The notes below the pieces were generated by a model. The model made no database searches, was not told the origin of the DNA, and worked only from the letters and a program-made list of their open reading frames with translations. Both the position numbers and the translations under genes were made by a program. Below, piece by piece: positions 1 to 9,865 of a stretch of 64,000 nt of DNA. Source of the DNA: Aestuariimicrobium kwangyangense DSM 21549 (GTDB taxonomy: Bacteria > Actinomycetota > Actinomycetes > Propionibacteriales > Propionibacteriaceae); the NCBI RefSeq assembly GCF_000421525.1, contig NZ_ATXE01000001.1:1178001-1242000 (forward strand), read 5' to 3'. Each line of letters begins with the position of its first letter. Position 1 is the stretch's first letter.

Positions 1-1736
<1,736 letters not shown>

Positions 1737-1865
1737 CGTCGTCCTTTCCGGCGGGTGGGCCATTCGTGGGTGGCCCGGTGCCAGAGGTCTGGGAGGGTTC
1801 TCCCAGCAGGCTAGCGGCTGGGCCCGCGGCGGGCATCCCCGGCGGCGGTGAAGCAGCCGCTGCGA

Positions 1866-1871
1866 TAGCCT
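1866..1871 (+). promoter_or_regulatory. -10 box of gcvT (leaderless type)
   Basis: TAGCCT lies six bases before the gcvT ATG, so transcription should start at or next to the start codon. No ribosome-binding site is seen. No clear -35 was found. Confidence 0.5.
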
Positions 1872-1877
1872 CGCCGC

Positions 1878-2999
1878 ATGCCCGAGTTGAAGCATTCGCC
1901 CCTGCACGACCGGCACGTCACCGCTGGCGCCAAGTTCGCCGAGTTCGGGGGCTGGGAGATGCCGTTGGAGTACCTCGGCGGCGGGGTGCTGGCCGAACAC
2001 CGCGCGGTTCGTGAGGGGGTGGGCATCTTCGACGTCTCCCACTTGGGCAAGGCCACCGTCACCGGGCCGGGGGCGCGGGAGTTCCTCAACCACACACTCA
2101 CCAATGACCTCGACAGGATCGTCCCCGGGAAGGCGCAGTACTCGATGCTGTGCAATACCGAGGGAGGGGTCGTCGACGACCTGATCTGCTACCTCAAGGG
2201 CGACGACGAGGTCTTCCTCATCCCCAATGCGGCCAACACCGCCGAGGTCTGCCGCATCCTGACCGGACTGGCCTCGTCCTCGGCCGAGTACCAGGGCGTC
2301 GAGGTGACCAACCGCCACGACGACTACGCCGTGCTGGCCGTGCAGGGTCCCCACTCCGACGAGGTGCTCGAGGCCATGGGCCTGCCGAGCGAGTTCGACT
2401 ACATGGGCTTCACCGAGGCCGACCACGACGGCGTCACCTACACCGTCTGCCGTACCGGGTACACCGGCGAGAAGGGCTATGAGTTGGTCGTGCCCTCCGA
2501 GATCGCCCCGGGGGTCTGGGACGAGGTGATGAGGGTGGGGGAACCGTTCGGCATCCGTCCCTGTGGTCTCGGAGCGCGTGACACCCTGCGCACCGAGATG
2601 GGTTACTCGCTGCACGGTCTCGACATCTCGCCCGGGATCAACCCCGTCGAGGCGGGACTGTCCTGGGCCATCGGGTGGAAGAAGCCATACGAGTTCGAGG
2701 GCTCGGTGGCACTGCGACGTGTCCGGGACGAGGGCCCGGCACGCCGGATGCGGGGCCTCAGGGCCATCGGACGAGGGATCCCGCGTCACGGCATGAGTGT
2801 CGTCGACGCCGAGGGTGCCGTGCTGGGGGAGGTCACCTCCGGAACCTTCAGCCCGACCCTCAGGTACGGAGTGGGGCTTGCGCTCCTCGATGCCTCGGTC
2901 GAACTCGGTGACACCGTCTGGGTGGTGGTGCGCAACCGCCGGGAGGAGTTCGAGGTGGTCAAGCCCCCGTTCGTGACCCCCGGGGTGCGGGCAGCGTGA
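1878..2999 (+). CDS. gcvT: Aminomethyltransferase (glycine cleavage T protein)
   Basis: This 373-residue protein is the T protein of the glycine cleavage system, which passes the aminomethyl carbon to tetrahydrofolate and releases ammonia. The N-terminal region, with GAKFAEFGGWEMPLEY and later FDVSHLGK, is characteristic of the family, as is the C-terminal block around GEVTSGTFSPTLRYGVGLA. The other system genes (gcvP, gcvH) are not in the window; in actinobacteria gcvT is often separated in this way. Its stop overlaps the start of the following membrane protein by four bases, which suggests translational coupling. Confidence 0.95.
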   Translation: MPELKHSPLHDRHVTAGAKFAEFGGWEMPLEYLGGGVLAEHRAVREGVGIFDVSHLGKATVTGPGAREFLNHTLTNDLDRIVPGKAQYSMLCNTEGGVVDDLICYLKGDDEVFLIPNAANTAEVCRILTGLASSSAEYQGVEVTNRHDDYAVLAVQGPHSDEVLEAMGLPSEFDYMGFTEADHDGVTYTVCRTGYTGEKGYELVVPSEIAPGVWDEVMRVGEPFGIRPCGLGARDTLRTEMGYSLHGLDISPGINPVEAGLSWAIGWKKPYEFEGSVALRRVRDEGPARRMRGLRAIGRGIPRHGMSVVDAEGAVLGEVTSGTFSPTLRYGVGLALLDASVELGDTVWVVVRNRREEFEVVKPPFVTPGVRAA

Positions 3000-3319
3000 A
3001 GGGGCGCTGGGCACTGGTGCTGCACGCCGCCCTGGTGGTCGTGGGTCTCACCGCGATCGCCGTCGGGTTCTTCGTCATCGGACGAGGCCCCGTGACCTGC
3101 CGCGGCCTGGAGATGCACCCCGGCGACACGTGCATGAAGTCGACCTACACCAGCACCTCGTCCGACCAGGTGCAGTCCTATGAACAGAGGCAGGCAGCAG
3201 CCAAGGCCTCGCGTCCGTCGGTGATCGGTGCCGGCGTGGCGATCACGGCCTTCGGTGGGATGCTCTGGGCCGCGGAGGTCCGCAAGCGCCGCCGGGGCGG
3301 TCAGTCCGCCCCCCGATGA
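2996..3319 (+). CDS. Small two-helix membrane protein, function unknown
   Basis: A 107-residue protein starting at a GTG that overlaps the gcvT stop (GTGA). It has a hydrophobic helix at about residues 6-26, an extracytoplasmic-looking stretch with two cysteines (in GPVTCRGLEMHPGDTC), and a second helix at about residues 76-95 followed by a basic tail (RKRRRG). The cysteine pair could form a disulfide outside the membrane. I do not recognise the family. The tight overlap with gcvT argues that it is a real gene, but need not mean a shared function. Confidence 0.75.
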   Translation: MKGRWALVLHAALVVVGLTAIAVGFFVIGRGPVTCRGLEMHPGDTCMKSTYTSTSSDQVQSYEQRQAAAKASRPSVIGAGVAITAFGGMLWAAEVRKRRRGGQSAPR

Positions 3320-3377
3320 GCCCCACCGCAGTTCACCGGCAGGCCACCGGCAACCCTGTGACGGAGCTCCTGCCGAC

Positions 3378-3596
3378 TCAGCCGGCGGACAGGCTCATCG
3401 GGCCGTAGACGAGGCGGTCCTCCTCGAACAGCGAAACGGTGGTCACGCCGAGGTCTGCCATCTCGGCCCAGGTCTCCGACAGCCACCGCTCCGCGGCCGT
3501 CTGGTCGGCGAAGGCCTGGTCGATGCCGAGTCCCTCCAGGTCGTCGGCCCCCGACTCCGAACCCGGGGCCGGTTCGGCCACCCAGCGGTAGGCCAT
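3378..3596 (-). CDS. Conserved small actinobacterial protein
   Basis: A 72-residue acidic soluble protein with no membrane segment or cysteines. It contains the wording TAAERWLSETWAEMADLGV and ends in a VYGPMSL box. I recall similar small proteins in many actinobacteria, always without a known function. Its ATG overlaps the stop of the DUF3043 gene by one base, so the two form a translationally coupled pair. The 58-base gap to the convergent membrane-protein gene contains a weak inverted repeat (CGGCAGG at 3337 and its complement at 3369), which may end transcription. Confidence 0.75.
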   Translation of the reverse strand: MAYRWVAEPAPGSESGADDLEGLGIDQAFADQTAAERWLSETWAEMADLGVTTVSLFEEDRLVYGPMSLSAG

Positions 3597-4294
3597 CAGT
3601 AGGCCTCGCCGCGATTGATGCGGGCGGGGGGCTGGCGGAACCTGCGGATCTGCAACATGCGGTTGTTCGCGTACATCAACAGACCCCGGAAGTTGGGCTG
3701 GGACAACCGCTCGTGTGCCTGCTTCTTGAAGCCGCGCCAGACCACCCAGACATTGATGATCCAGCCGATGAACAGGGCGAGCATGGCCAGGGAGAAGACC
3801 TGCTGGGCGAGCAGGAACCGCCCGAACCCGATCGACAGGGCGGCGAGCAGGATCATGGTGGGCATCAGGAACTCGGTGAGCGTCCACCGGTGGTCGATGT
3901 AGTCGCGCAACAACGCCTTGGTCGGCTCGTTCTCGGCCTCGGCCATCGCCTTCATCCGAACGGTGCGGTTGCGTTCCCGCAGCGCCCGCTTGGCGTCCTT
4001 GCCCGACAGCTGCGGGTTGACCCGGGCCTTGCGAGCGGCCTCCGCCTCGGCCCTGGTGGGGGTGGGCCGGTCCTTCTTGGGGGTCAACCGGGGCGCGGTT
4101 CGTTCCGCATCGACCACCGGGGGGGCCACTTCGGGCGCCGGCGGCTGCTTCGTCCTCCGGGGCGAGACAGAAGTGTCCGCGCCGTCGTCGACGGCCTCGG
4201 TCCTCGACTGGCTGACCCTGGCTTGGCTCAGCTTGGCCTTCGCCTCGGCGCGCTCGTCGGCCGTCGTCTGCTGGTAGGGGCGGAACAGCGCCAC
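3596..4294 (-). CDS. DUF3043 family membrane protein
   Basis: A 232-residue protein matching DUF3043: a charged N-terminal cytosolic region rich in Pro, Ala and Glu, then the family hallmark PKKDRPTPTRAEAEAARK at about residues 86-103, and two transmembrane helices at about residues 140-190. Function is unknown; the family is restricted to actinobacteria. I chose the GTG start at 4294 because AAGGAC lies nine bases before it and because the MALF N-terminus is usual for the family. It is divergent from pspA. Confidence 0.85.
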   Translation of the reverse strand: MALFRPYQQTTADERAEAKAKLSQARVSQSRTEAVDDGADTSVSPRRTKQPPAPEVAPPVVDAERTAPRLTPKKDRPTPTRAEAEAARKARVNPQLSGKDAKRALRERNRTVRMKAMAEAENEPTKALLRDYIDHRWTLTEFLMPTMILLAALSIGFGRFLLAQQVFSLAMLALFIGWIINVWVVWRGFKKQAHERLSQPNFRGLLMYANNRMLQIRRFRQPPARINRGEAY

Positions 4295-4348
4295 GATGGG
4301 GTCCTTCGGTGTCGACGTCGGCTCCGAGTCGGCCCCGGAGTTCGTCCC

Positions 4349-4354
4349 ATCGTA
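4349..4354 (-). promoter_or_regulatory. Candidate -10 box for the DUF3043 gene
   Basis: TACGAT on the minus strand, 54 bases before the GTG start, predicting a leader of about 45 bases. No convincing -35. Confidence 0.3.
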
Positions 4355-4444
4355 GTCGCGGGACCACCCTGATTCATCCCCGGGTCACCCACCCGGCGGG
4401 GCGGCCGGTTGGGATCCACCCTCGAAAGTGACGCCTGCGGTAAC

Positions 4445-4450
4445 TAGGGT
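4445..4450 (+). promoter_or_regulatory. Candidate -10 box for pspA
   Basis: TAGGGT, giving a transcript start near 4457 and a leader of about 53 bases before the pspA ATG. It is separated by roughly 90 bases from the divergent DUF3043 promoter. Confidence 0.35.
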
Positions 4451-4509
4451 GGACCCCGTACGTCGACGCCTGACCACAGGCCTTGACCCCACCCATTGGA
4501 AGGACCCGT

Positions 4510-5400
4510 ATGTCTGGCATCTTCTCGCGCATCTCGACCATCTTCCGCGCCAAGGCCGACAAGGCCCTGGACCGCATGGAGGATCCTCGCGAGACCCTCG
4601 ACTACTCCTACCAGCGCCAACTCGAACTGCTGCAGAAGGTGCGTCGCGGTGTCGCCGACGTCGCCACCAGTCGCAAGCGGGTCGAGCTGCAGGCGAACCA
4701 GCTCAACAGCGAGGTCGAGAAGCTGACCCTCTCGGCGCAGCGCGCCCTGGAGGCGAGCCGTGAGGACCTTGCCCGTGAGGCCCTCACCCGCAAGTCCGGA
4801 CTGCAGGGGCAACTGGCCGACCTCCAGCAGCAGCACGCCACGCTGCAGGGGGAGGAGGAGAAGCTGGTGCGGGCGAGCACGCGGCTGCAGGCGAAGGTGG
4901 ACGCCTTCCGGACCCGCAAGGAGACCATCAAGGCCACCTACTCCGCGGCTGAGGCGCAGACGCGCATCTCCGAGGCGTTCACCGGCATCAACGAGGAGAT
5001 GGGCGATGTCGGCCTCGCGATCCAGCGGGCCGAGGACAAGACGCTGCAGTTGCAGGCCCGCGCGTCGGCCGTCGACGAGCTGCTGGCGTCGGGGGCACTC
5101 GAGGATCCCTCGGGCACCTACAAGGACGACATCACCCGCGAACTCGACGCCCTCGCCTCGACCTCACAGGTCGAGAACGAACTCGCGGCCATGAAGGCCC
5201 AGTTGTCGGTGGGTTCCGCTCCTGCCCAGTCCCACGGCCAGTTGACTGCCGGCCAGTCCGCCCAGGGTCAGCCAGCGCAGGGTCAGCCAGCGCAGGGTCA
5301 ACAGTTCCAGGGTCAACAGTCCCAGGGTCAGCAGTTCCAGGGCCAGCAGGGCTCCGGCCAGCCTGCTGGAGGGGACCCGGTCCAGGAGGGTCAGGCATGA
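4510..5400 (+). CDS. pspA: PspA/IM30 family envelope-stress protein with Gln-rich repeat tail
   Basis: A 296-residue ESCRT-III-like protein that binds and stabilises stressed cytoplasmic membrane. The start MSGIFSRISTIFRAKADKAL is the amphipathic membrane-binding helix of the family, and DRMEDPRETLDYSYQRQLE the conserved helix-1 entry; the rest to about residue 225 is long coiled-coil helix. Unusually, residues 249-288 are eight five-residue units rich in Gln and Gly, encoded by a 15-nt tandem repeat at 5254-5373. A disordered tail like this is not part of the core fold. The next gene overlaps by four bases and encodes the PspA-associated domain protein. Confidence 0.93.
   Translation: MSGIFSRISTIFRAKADKALDRMEDPRETLDYSYQRQLELLQKVRRGVADVATSRKRVELQANQLNSEVEKLTLSAQRALEASREDLAREALTRKSGLQGQLADLQQQHATLQGEEEKLVRASTRLQAKVDAFRTRKETIKATYSAAEAQTRISEAFTGINEEMGDVGLAIQRAEDKTLQLQARASAVDELLASGALEDPSGTYKDDITRELDALASTSQVENELAAMKAQLSVGSAPAQSHGQLTAGQSAQGQPAQGQPAQGQQFQGQQSQGQQFQGQQGSGQPAGGDPVQEGQA
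5254..5373 (+). repeat. 15-nt tandem repeat, eight units, in the pspA 3' end
   Basis: Eight in-frame 15-nt units, the two best being identical copies of CAGCCAGCGCAGGGT. They encode five-residue units of the type Q-x-x-Q-G. Later units drift (QQFQG, QQSQG, QQGSG, QPAGG). Confidence 0.9.
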
Positions 5401-5687
5401 TCATCCGGATCATGGGGGAGGGCCAGTACACGGTGCCCGAGGAGTCCTTCCCCGCGCTCAATGAGCAGGACGACCTGATCGAGCAGGCCATGGCGGCCTC
5501 AGACCAGGAGGCCCTCACCTCTGCGGTGGAGAGGCTGCTGACGATCGTGCGCGAGCAGGGGGTCGAGGTTCCCGACGACGTGCTCGCGGACTCGGAGTTG
5601 ATCCTGCCGGAAGCCTCGGTGCGGCTCGAGGAGATGCGTGCCTGGCTCGATGACTCCCCTGAGTACGACGGCCTCATTCCCAGCTGA
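5397..5687 (+). CDS. pspAA: PspA-associated protein PspAA
   Basis: A 96-residue acidic protein beginning MIIRIMGEGQYTVPE, the typical start of the PspA-associated domain, with a helical second half. In actinobacteria it is encoded directly after pspA and is thought to act with it in the membrane-stress response. The ATGA overlap with pspA supports coupled translation. Confidence 0.88.
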   Translation: MIIRIMGEGQYTVPEESFPALNEQDDLIEQAMAASDQEALTSAVERLLTIVREQGVEVPDDVLADSELILPEASVRLEEMRAWLDDSPEYDGLIPS

Positions 5688-5700
5688 CGGGAACGGCTGA

Positions 5701-5706
5701 CAGACT
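5701..5706 (+). promoter_or_regulatory. Candidate -10 box before a nine-codon leader ORF
   Basis: CAGACT stands six bases before GTG 5713. The same CAGACT-to-start layout occurs before pxpA in this window. Confidence 0.35.
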
Positions 5707-5712
5707 GGACCC

Positions 5713-5742
5713 GTGACCCAGTCCTCCGCCCGGTGGCGATGA
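5713..5742 (+). CDS. Possible nine-residue leader peptide coupled to the glycerate kinase
   Basis: GTG 5713 opens a nine-codon ORF (MTQSSARWR) whose TGA at 5740-5742 is embedded in the ATGATG start region of the kinase gene. The start has the spacing of a leaderless transcript relative to CAGACT at 5701. The layout fits termination-reinitiation: ribosomes load on the leader and restart on the kinase. It could equally be a chance ORF or a relic of an older start. Confidence 0.3.
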   Translation: MTQSSARWR

Positions 5743-6833
5743 TGCGTGTCGTCATCGCCACCGATTCATTTCCTGCCGTGTCCTCCGCGCTGGCCGGCGC
5801 TGCCATGGGCGAGGCCTTCGCCCACCGGGGTGCCGAGGTGGCCGTGGTGCCGATCGGGGCGGCAGGACGAGGCTTCTCGCAGGCGGCGAGCGACCTGTTG
5901 CGCGCCCCTGTCGAGCTGATGACGGTCGCTGGGCAGGTGTTCACGCTCACCCGGCAGGGCGGCACGAGTGTGCTGTCGGTGGCCGGCGACCCAGACCTCC
6001 TTCCCACTCGCAGGATCGACCGTCACTCGACGTCGGTGGTGGTCGGACGAGCCGTCGCGCTCGTGCTCGCCGACTCCCCGGACGAACTGGTGCTGGAGAT
6101 GCCCGCCACCGCGATCCATGACGGGGGAGCAGGTCTGCTGGCGGCCCTGGGGGCGGTCGCGGACAAGCCCTTGGATGCGGGGGTGGAAGGGTTGCGAGGC
6201 GTCACGTCGGTTGACCTCGGCGCCGTGCGGGCCCTGGTGGGTCGGACCCGAATCAGCCTGGTCGTCGAGGCGGACGAGGTGGCCCGCCACCTGGTGGGAC
6301 TGCGTGGCATCACCTCGGTGCGCGGTCACGCCGCCGGAGTGGTCAGTGATCCCGCCGACCTGCTCGCCCTCGACCAGAACCTGGTCGACCTGGCGGCCTC
6401 CTGCGGCTCCGTCGAGAGTGTCAGCGCCGGCTCCGGGGCCGGGGGAGGTCTGGGCTTCGCCTGCCTGCTGCTGGGTGGCCGGGTGCTGACCGGCAGCCAG
6501 TGGTGCAGTGAGCACGCAGGTCTGCCCACCACCGCCAAGGCGGCCGACCTGGTCGTGTCGGGCGGGGGAAGGCTCGACTTCGGCAGCATGGGTGGCGAGG
6601 TGCTGACCCACGTCACGCAGGTGGCCGGGGACGCCCTTCGTCCGGTGGTGGTCGTGGCCGGGGCCAACTTCATCTCCGCTCGGGAACTGCGCAGCGTCGG
6701 GGTGGAGGCGGCGTATTCCGTCAGGCCGGGAGCGGACGACGTCGACACGATCACCGTCGAGGAGATCACCGAGGCCACCCGCGCGGTGGCTGCCTCGTGG
6801 ACGTGGCCACCGCTGGGCGGCGGCCACGAGTGA
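5739..6833 (+). CDS. Glycerate kinase family protein
   Basis: A 364-residue member of the glycerate kinase (GlxK/GarK) superfamily, which phosphorylates D-glycerate with ATP. The N-terminus MRVVIATDSFPAVSSALAG corresponds to the usual MRVVIAPDSFKGSLSA; the C-terminal half contains GSGAGGGLGFACLLLGG, matching the conserved glycine-rich GAAGGLG block. The conserved lysine of the first motif is absent here (SFPAV instead of SFKGS), so specificity or activity may differ. Start codons at 5733 (GTG), 5739 and 5742 (ATG) are all in frame; the family alignment favours one of the two ATGs. Confidence 0.75.
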   Translation: MMRVVIATDSFPAVSSALAGAAMGEAFAHRGAEVAVVPIGAAGRGFSQAASDLLRAPVELMTVAGQVFTLTRQGGTSVLSVAGDPDLLPTRRIDRHSTSVVVGRAVALVLADSPDELVLEMPATAIHDGGAGLLAALGAVADKPLDAGVEGLRGVTSVDLGAVRALVGRTRISLVVEADEVARHLVGLRGITSVRGHAAGVVSDPADLLALDQNLVDLAASCGSVESVSAGSGAGGGLGFACLLLGGRVLTGSQWCSEHAGLPTTAKAADLVVSGGGRLDFGSMGGEVLTHVTQVAGDALRPVVVVAGANFISARELRSVGVEAAYSVRPGADDVDTITVEEITEATRAVAASWTWPPLGGGHE

Positions 6834-6895
6834 ACGGGCCCACTGAGTGATCGCGCACTGGCGCCGAGCATCTGACTGGTGAGGGTGCGGGAGCC

Positions 6896-6925
6896 TTGGA
6901 GGGCGGCGTCGCCGCGGCATAGCGT
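6896..6925 (+). promoter_or_regulatory. Promoter of the phosphoglucomutase gene (leaderless type)
   Basis: TTGGAG at 6896-6901 and TAGCGT at 6920-6925, 18-base spacer, with the ATG six bases after the -10 box. Confidence 0.55.
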
Positions 6926-6931
6926 CGGGGC

Positions 6932-8365
6932 ATGATCGAGTTCGGAACCGGCGGATGGCGCGCCATCATCGCTGACGGCTTCACCCGCGAGAACGTCCGA
7001 CTGCTCAGCCAGGGGCTGGCCGATCGAGCCTGGCGCGAGCACCCCGGCGGACGTGACGCCGCGCAGCCCCCCGTGATCGCCATGGGCTACGACCGCCGCT
7101 TCCTCTCCCGTGAGGCGACCTACTGGGCTGCCGAGGTACTGGCAGGCAACGGTGTCCAGTGCCACCTGATCGACCGTTCCGCCCCCACCCCGTTGGTGAT
7201 GTTCACCACCCGGGAGTTGGACTGCGCCTATGGGATGGCCGTCACGGCCAGCCACAACCCCGCCCTCTACAACGGCATCAAGGTCTTCACCCGGGGAGGA
7301 CGCGACGCCGACGCGGACACCACGGCCCAGTTGCAGGACGAGATCAATGCCCTCACCCACGACGACGTGTCGTCGGTGGCCACAGAGGTGGGCGTCGAAC
7401 GCGGCCTGATCCGCGTCTCCACCTCGTTCAACGACTACATCGACGCGATCATCGAACAGGTCGACATGCAGGCGATCCGCGATTCGGCGCTGTCGATCAT
7501 CCTCGACCCCATGTTCGGGGTGGCACGCACCTGCCTCGAGACCATCCTGGTGACGGCCCGCTGCCAACTCGAGGTGATCAACGACCGCCGTGACACCCTG
7601 TTCGGGGGCAAGCTTCCCTCGCCCAACGTCGACACCCTGCGGGTGCTGCGCCAGACCGTGCTCGACCGGGGCGCGGACCTGGGCATCGGCACCGACGGGG
7701 ACGCCGACCGGCTCGGGATCATCGACGACCGGGGCAACTTCCTGCACCCCAACCAGATCCTGGTGCTGCTGTACCACTACCTGCTGACCGTCAAGGGCTG
7801 GAAGGGACCGGTGGTGCGGAACCTGGCCACGACACACCTGCTCGACCGGGTCGCTGCCGCTCACGGTGAGGAGTGCTTCGAGGTCCCGGTCGGGTTCAAG
7901 CACATCTCGGCCGGTATGGAGGCACACGGAGCGATCATCGGCGGCGAGTCGTCGGGTGGTCTGACGGTCCGTGGCCACATCCCCGGCAAGGACGGCATCT
8001 ACGCCGCCTCCCTGCTGGTGGAGGCGATCGCAGTCAGTGGCAAGAAGCTCTCGGAGCTCTACGCCGACATCGTCGACGAATACGGACGACTCGAGATGGT
8101 CGAGACCGACTTCGCCTTCTCGGATGCGCGCAAGACCGAACTGGTCGCACAACTGATGCAGGCCCACGACCTGCCACCGTTCGGCGCGGCGGTCGAGAAG
8201 GTGAGCTGGCTCGACGGATGCAAGGTGCGCTTCACCAACGGTGGCTGGGTGGTGATCCGCTTCTCGGGAACCGAACCGGTGCTCAGGGTCTTCGCCGAGA
8301 TGCCGACCCTGGACGAGGCCCAGGCCGTGGTCGACGAGGTGACCGCCTACTACCGTCTGGGCTGA
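6932..8365 (+). CDS. Phosphoglucomutase/phosphomannomutase family protein
   Basis: A 477-residue alpha-D-phosphohexomutase that interconverts hexose 1- and 6-phosphates. All four family motifs are present: the phosphoserine loop TASHNP (Ser107), the metal-binding loop DGDADR, the sugar-binding loop GGESSGG, and the phosphate-binding loop RFSGTEPVLR near the C-terminus. The opening FGTGGWR is also typical. Whether glucose or mannose phosphate is preferred cannot be decided from sequence alone. The gene stands alone with its own promoter, between the glycerate kinase and erpA. Confidence 0.93.
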   Translation: MIEFGTGGWRAIIADGFTRENVRLLSQGLADRAWREHPGGRDAAQPPVIAMGYDRRFLSREATYWAAEVLAGNGVQCHLIDRSAPTPLVMFTTRELDCAYGMAVTASHNPALYNGIKVFTRGGRDADADTTAQLQDEINALTHDDVSSVATEVGVERGLIRVSTSFNDYIDAIIEQVDMQAIRDSALSIILDPMFGVARTCLETILVTARCQLEVINDRRDTLFGGKLPSPNVDTLRVLRQTVLDRGADLGIGTDGDADRLGIIDDRGNFLHPNQILVLLYHYLLTVKGWKGPVVRNLATTHLLDRVAAAHGEECFEVPVGFKHISAGMEAHGAIIGGESSGGLTVRGHIPGKDGIYAASLLVEAIAVSGKKLSELYADIVDEYGRLEMVETDFAFSDARKTELVAQLMQAHDLPPFGAAVEKVSWLDGCKVRFTNGGWVVIRFSGTEPVLRVFAEMPTLDEAQAVVDEVTAYYRLG

Positions 8366-8375
8366 TGGTCGGCGC

Positions 8376-8404
8376 TTGGGAGTGATGGGCGTCGGCGGTA
8401 GACT
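8376..8404 (+). promoter_or_regulatory. Promoter of erpA
   Basis: TTGGGA at 8376-8381, a 17-base spacer, and TAGACT at 8399-8404. It predicts a leader of about 110 bases before the erpA ATG, which has its own ribosome site (GAGAGGA). Confidence 0.55.
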
Positions 8405-8520
8405 CTTGCGCAGCCCAACACGTCACCCCCCGGGAATACGCGGGACCGGCGGCGGGTTGAGCGATTGAGGTGGAGGCCGGACGCATCGGCCCACCACAGT
8501 TGTCACCCGAGAGGACATCC

Positions 8521-8889
8521 ATGACCACCACCACCGAGTCCCAGGTCGATACCGAGTCCCAGGTCGCCGGCATCGCCCTCACCGACGAGGCCGCGGCCAA
8601 GGTGAAGGCACTGCTCGACGGCGAGGGTCGTGACGACCTGGCACTGCGCGTCGCCGTGCAGCCCGGCGGCTGCTCCGGCCTGCGCTACCAGTTGTTCTTC
8701 GACGAGCGTCAGCTCGACGGCGACGTCACCAAGACCTATGGCTCCGTCAGTGTCGTGACCGACCGCATGAGCGCCCCATACCTGTCGGGCGCCACCATCG
8801 ATTTCGTCGACACGATCGAGAAGCAGGGCTTCACCATCGACAACCCCAACGCGCAGGGCTCGTGCGCATGTGGCGACTCGTTCCACTGA
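8521..8889 (+). CDS. erpA: Iron-sulfur cluster insertion protein ErpA (A-type carrier)
   Basis: A 122-residue A-type carrier that delivers iron-sulfur clusters to apo-proteins. The three invariant cysteines are present: Cys51 in GGCSG, and Cys115 and Cys117 in SCACGDSF. The N-terminal 15 residues are a poorly conserved lead. Its position just ahead of the oxidase genes, and close to the Rieske protein, parallels the mycobacterial order. A strong terminator follows, so it is probably a single-gene unit. Confidence 0.92.
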   Translation: MTTTTESQVDTESQVAGIALTDEAAAKVKALLDGEGRDDLALRVAVQPGGCSGLRYQLFFDERQLDGDVTKTYGSVSVVTDRMSAPYLSGATIDFVDTIEKQGFTIDNPNAQGSCACGDSFH

Positions 8890-8909
8890 GTCGGCAGCCC
8901 CCCAACACA

Positions 8910-8946
8910 GCCGTGCCGGCCGCGCAAAAAGCGCGGTCGGCACGGC
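8910..8946 (+). terminator. Intrinsic terminator after erpA
   Basis: A 16-bp stem with one G-T pair around an AAAAA loop (8926-8930), followed by TTT. Confidence 0.8.
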
Positions 8947-9003
8947 TTTCCCATCCTACGACCGCACCCGTTGGCGGGCGAGACCGGGAAGGCCTATATG
9001 CGT

Positions 9004-9009
9004 TAGTGT
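9004..9009 (+). promoter_or_regulatory. -10 box of ctaC (leaderless type)
   Basis: TAGTGT seven bases before GTG 9017; this supports GTG 9017 over ATG 9026 as the ctaC start. Confidence 0.5.
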
Positions 9010-9016
9010 GCGGGGT

Positions 9017-9865
9017 GTGAACCGTATGCGTAGCGCGAAGCGCCTCGCCACCGTGGGCGGGGCCCTGGCCCTGCTCGCCCTGGCAGGTTGCAGCCAGGAG
9101 ACCCAGCAGCAGGCCGCCCGCTTCGGTCTGCTCCCGCCCGCGTCCGACCGTGCACCCCACATGGGCAACCTCTGGGTCGGCGCCTGGATCGCCAGCCTCA
9201 CGGTCGGCGTCCTGGTCTGGGGCCTGATCTTCTACGCCATCATCCGGTTCCGTCGCACTCGCACCAACCAGGTGCCCCGGCAGTCGAAGTACCACCTGCC
9301 GATGGAGCTCCTCTACACGCTCGTGCCCTTCCTGATCATCGGCGTGCTCTTCTTCTTCACGATCCGGGCGCAGAACGACACCCTGGCCAAGGTCGACCAG
9401 CCCGACAAGACGATCAACGTCGTCGGTCAGAAGTGGTCGTGGACCTTCAACTACATGGAGAAGGACAACCCGGCCGTCGGTGAGACGGTCCACACGGTCG
9501 GCACCATGTCGCAGATCCCCACCCTGTACCTGCAGGAGGGCAAGACGGTCCGGTTCAACCTCAAGTCCGCCGACGTCATCCACTCCTTCTGGATCCCGGC
9601 GTTCTACTTCAAGCTCGACGTGATCCCGGGGCACCCGAACTCCTTCGACGTGACCCCCACCAAGATCGGGGAGTACGACGGCAAGTGCGCCGAATTGTGC
9701 GGCACCTACCACGCCCACATGATCTTCAAGGTCAAGGTCGTCGACGAGAAGACCTACAACCAGGAGATGAGCAAGCTGAAGGCAGCCGGCAACACCGGTG
9801 AGATCGTTCCGCCGGTCTCGGCCACTGCTCTTCCGTCCGAAACTCCTCAGGAGGAGGGCAAGTGA
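9017..9865 (+). CDS. ctaC: Cytochrome c oxidase subunit II (lipoprotein precursor)
   Basis: This 282-residue subunit carries the CuA electron-entry centre of the aa3 oxidase. The signal peptide ends in a lipobox LAGC (Cys25), so the mature protein is probably lipid-anchored, then two transmembrane helices at about residues 55-80 and 100-120. The C-terminal cupredoxin domain holds the CuA ligands: the histidine in ADVIHSFW and [13 protein letters not shown] with its two cysteines, histidine and methionine. It overlaps ctaD by four bases (GTGA). Electrons reach it from the QcrC cytochrome c domain in the actinobacterial III-IV supercomplex, encoded a few kilobases away. Confidence 0.96.
   Translation: MNRMRSAKRLATVGGALALLALAGCSQETQQQAARFGLLPPASDRAPHMGNLWVGAWIASLTVGVLVWGLIFYAIIRFRRTRTNQVPRQSKYHLPMELLYTLVPFLIIGVLFFFTIRAQNDTLAKVDQPDKTINVVGQKWSWTFNYMEKDNPAVGETVHTVGTMSQIPTLYLQEGKTVRFNLKSADVIHSFWIPAFYFKLDVIPGHPNSFDVTPTKIGEYDGKCAELCGTYHAHMIFKVKVVDEKTYNQEMSKLKAAGNTGEIVPPVSATALPSETPQEEGK

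Noticed and set aside
1737-1877. Glycine riboswitch before gcvT
   Set aside because: No tandem aptamer-like structure; the -10 box is only six bases from the start codon.
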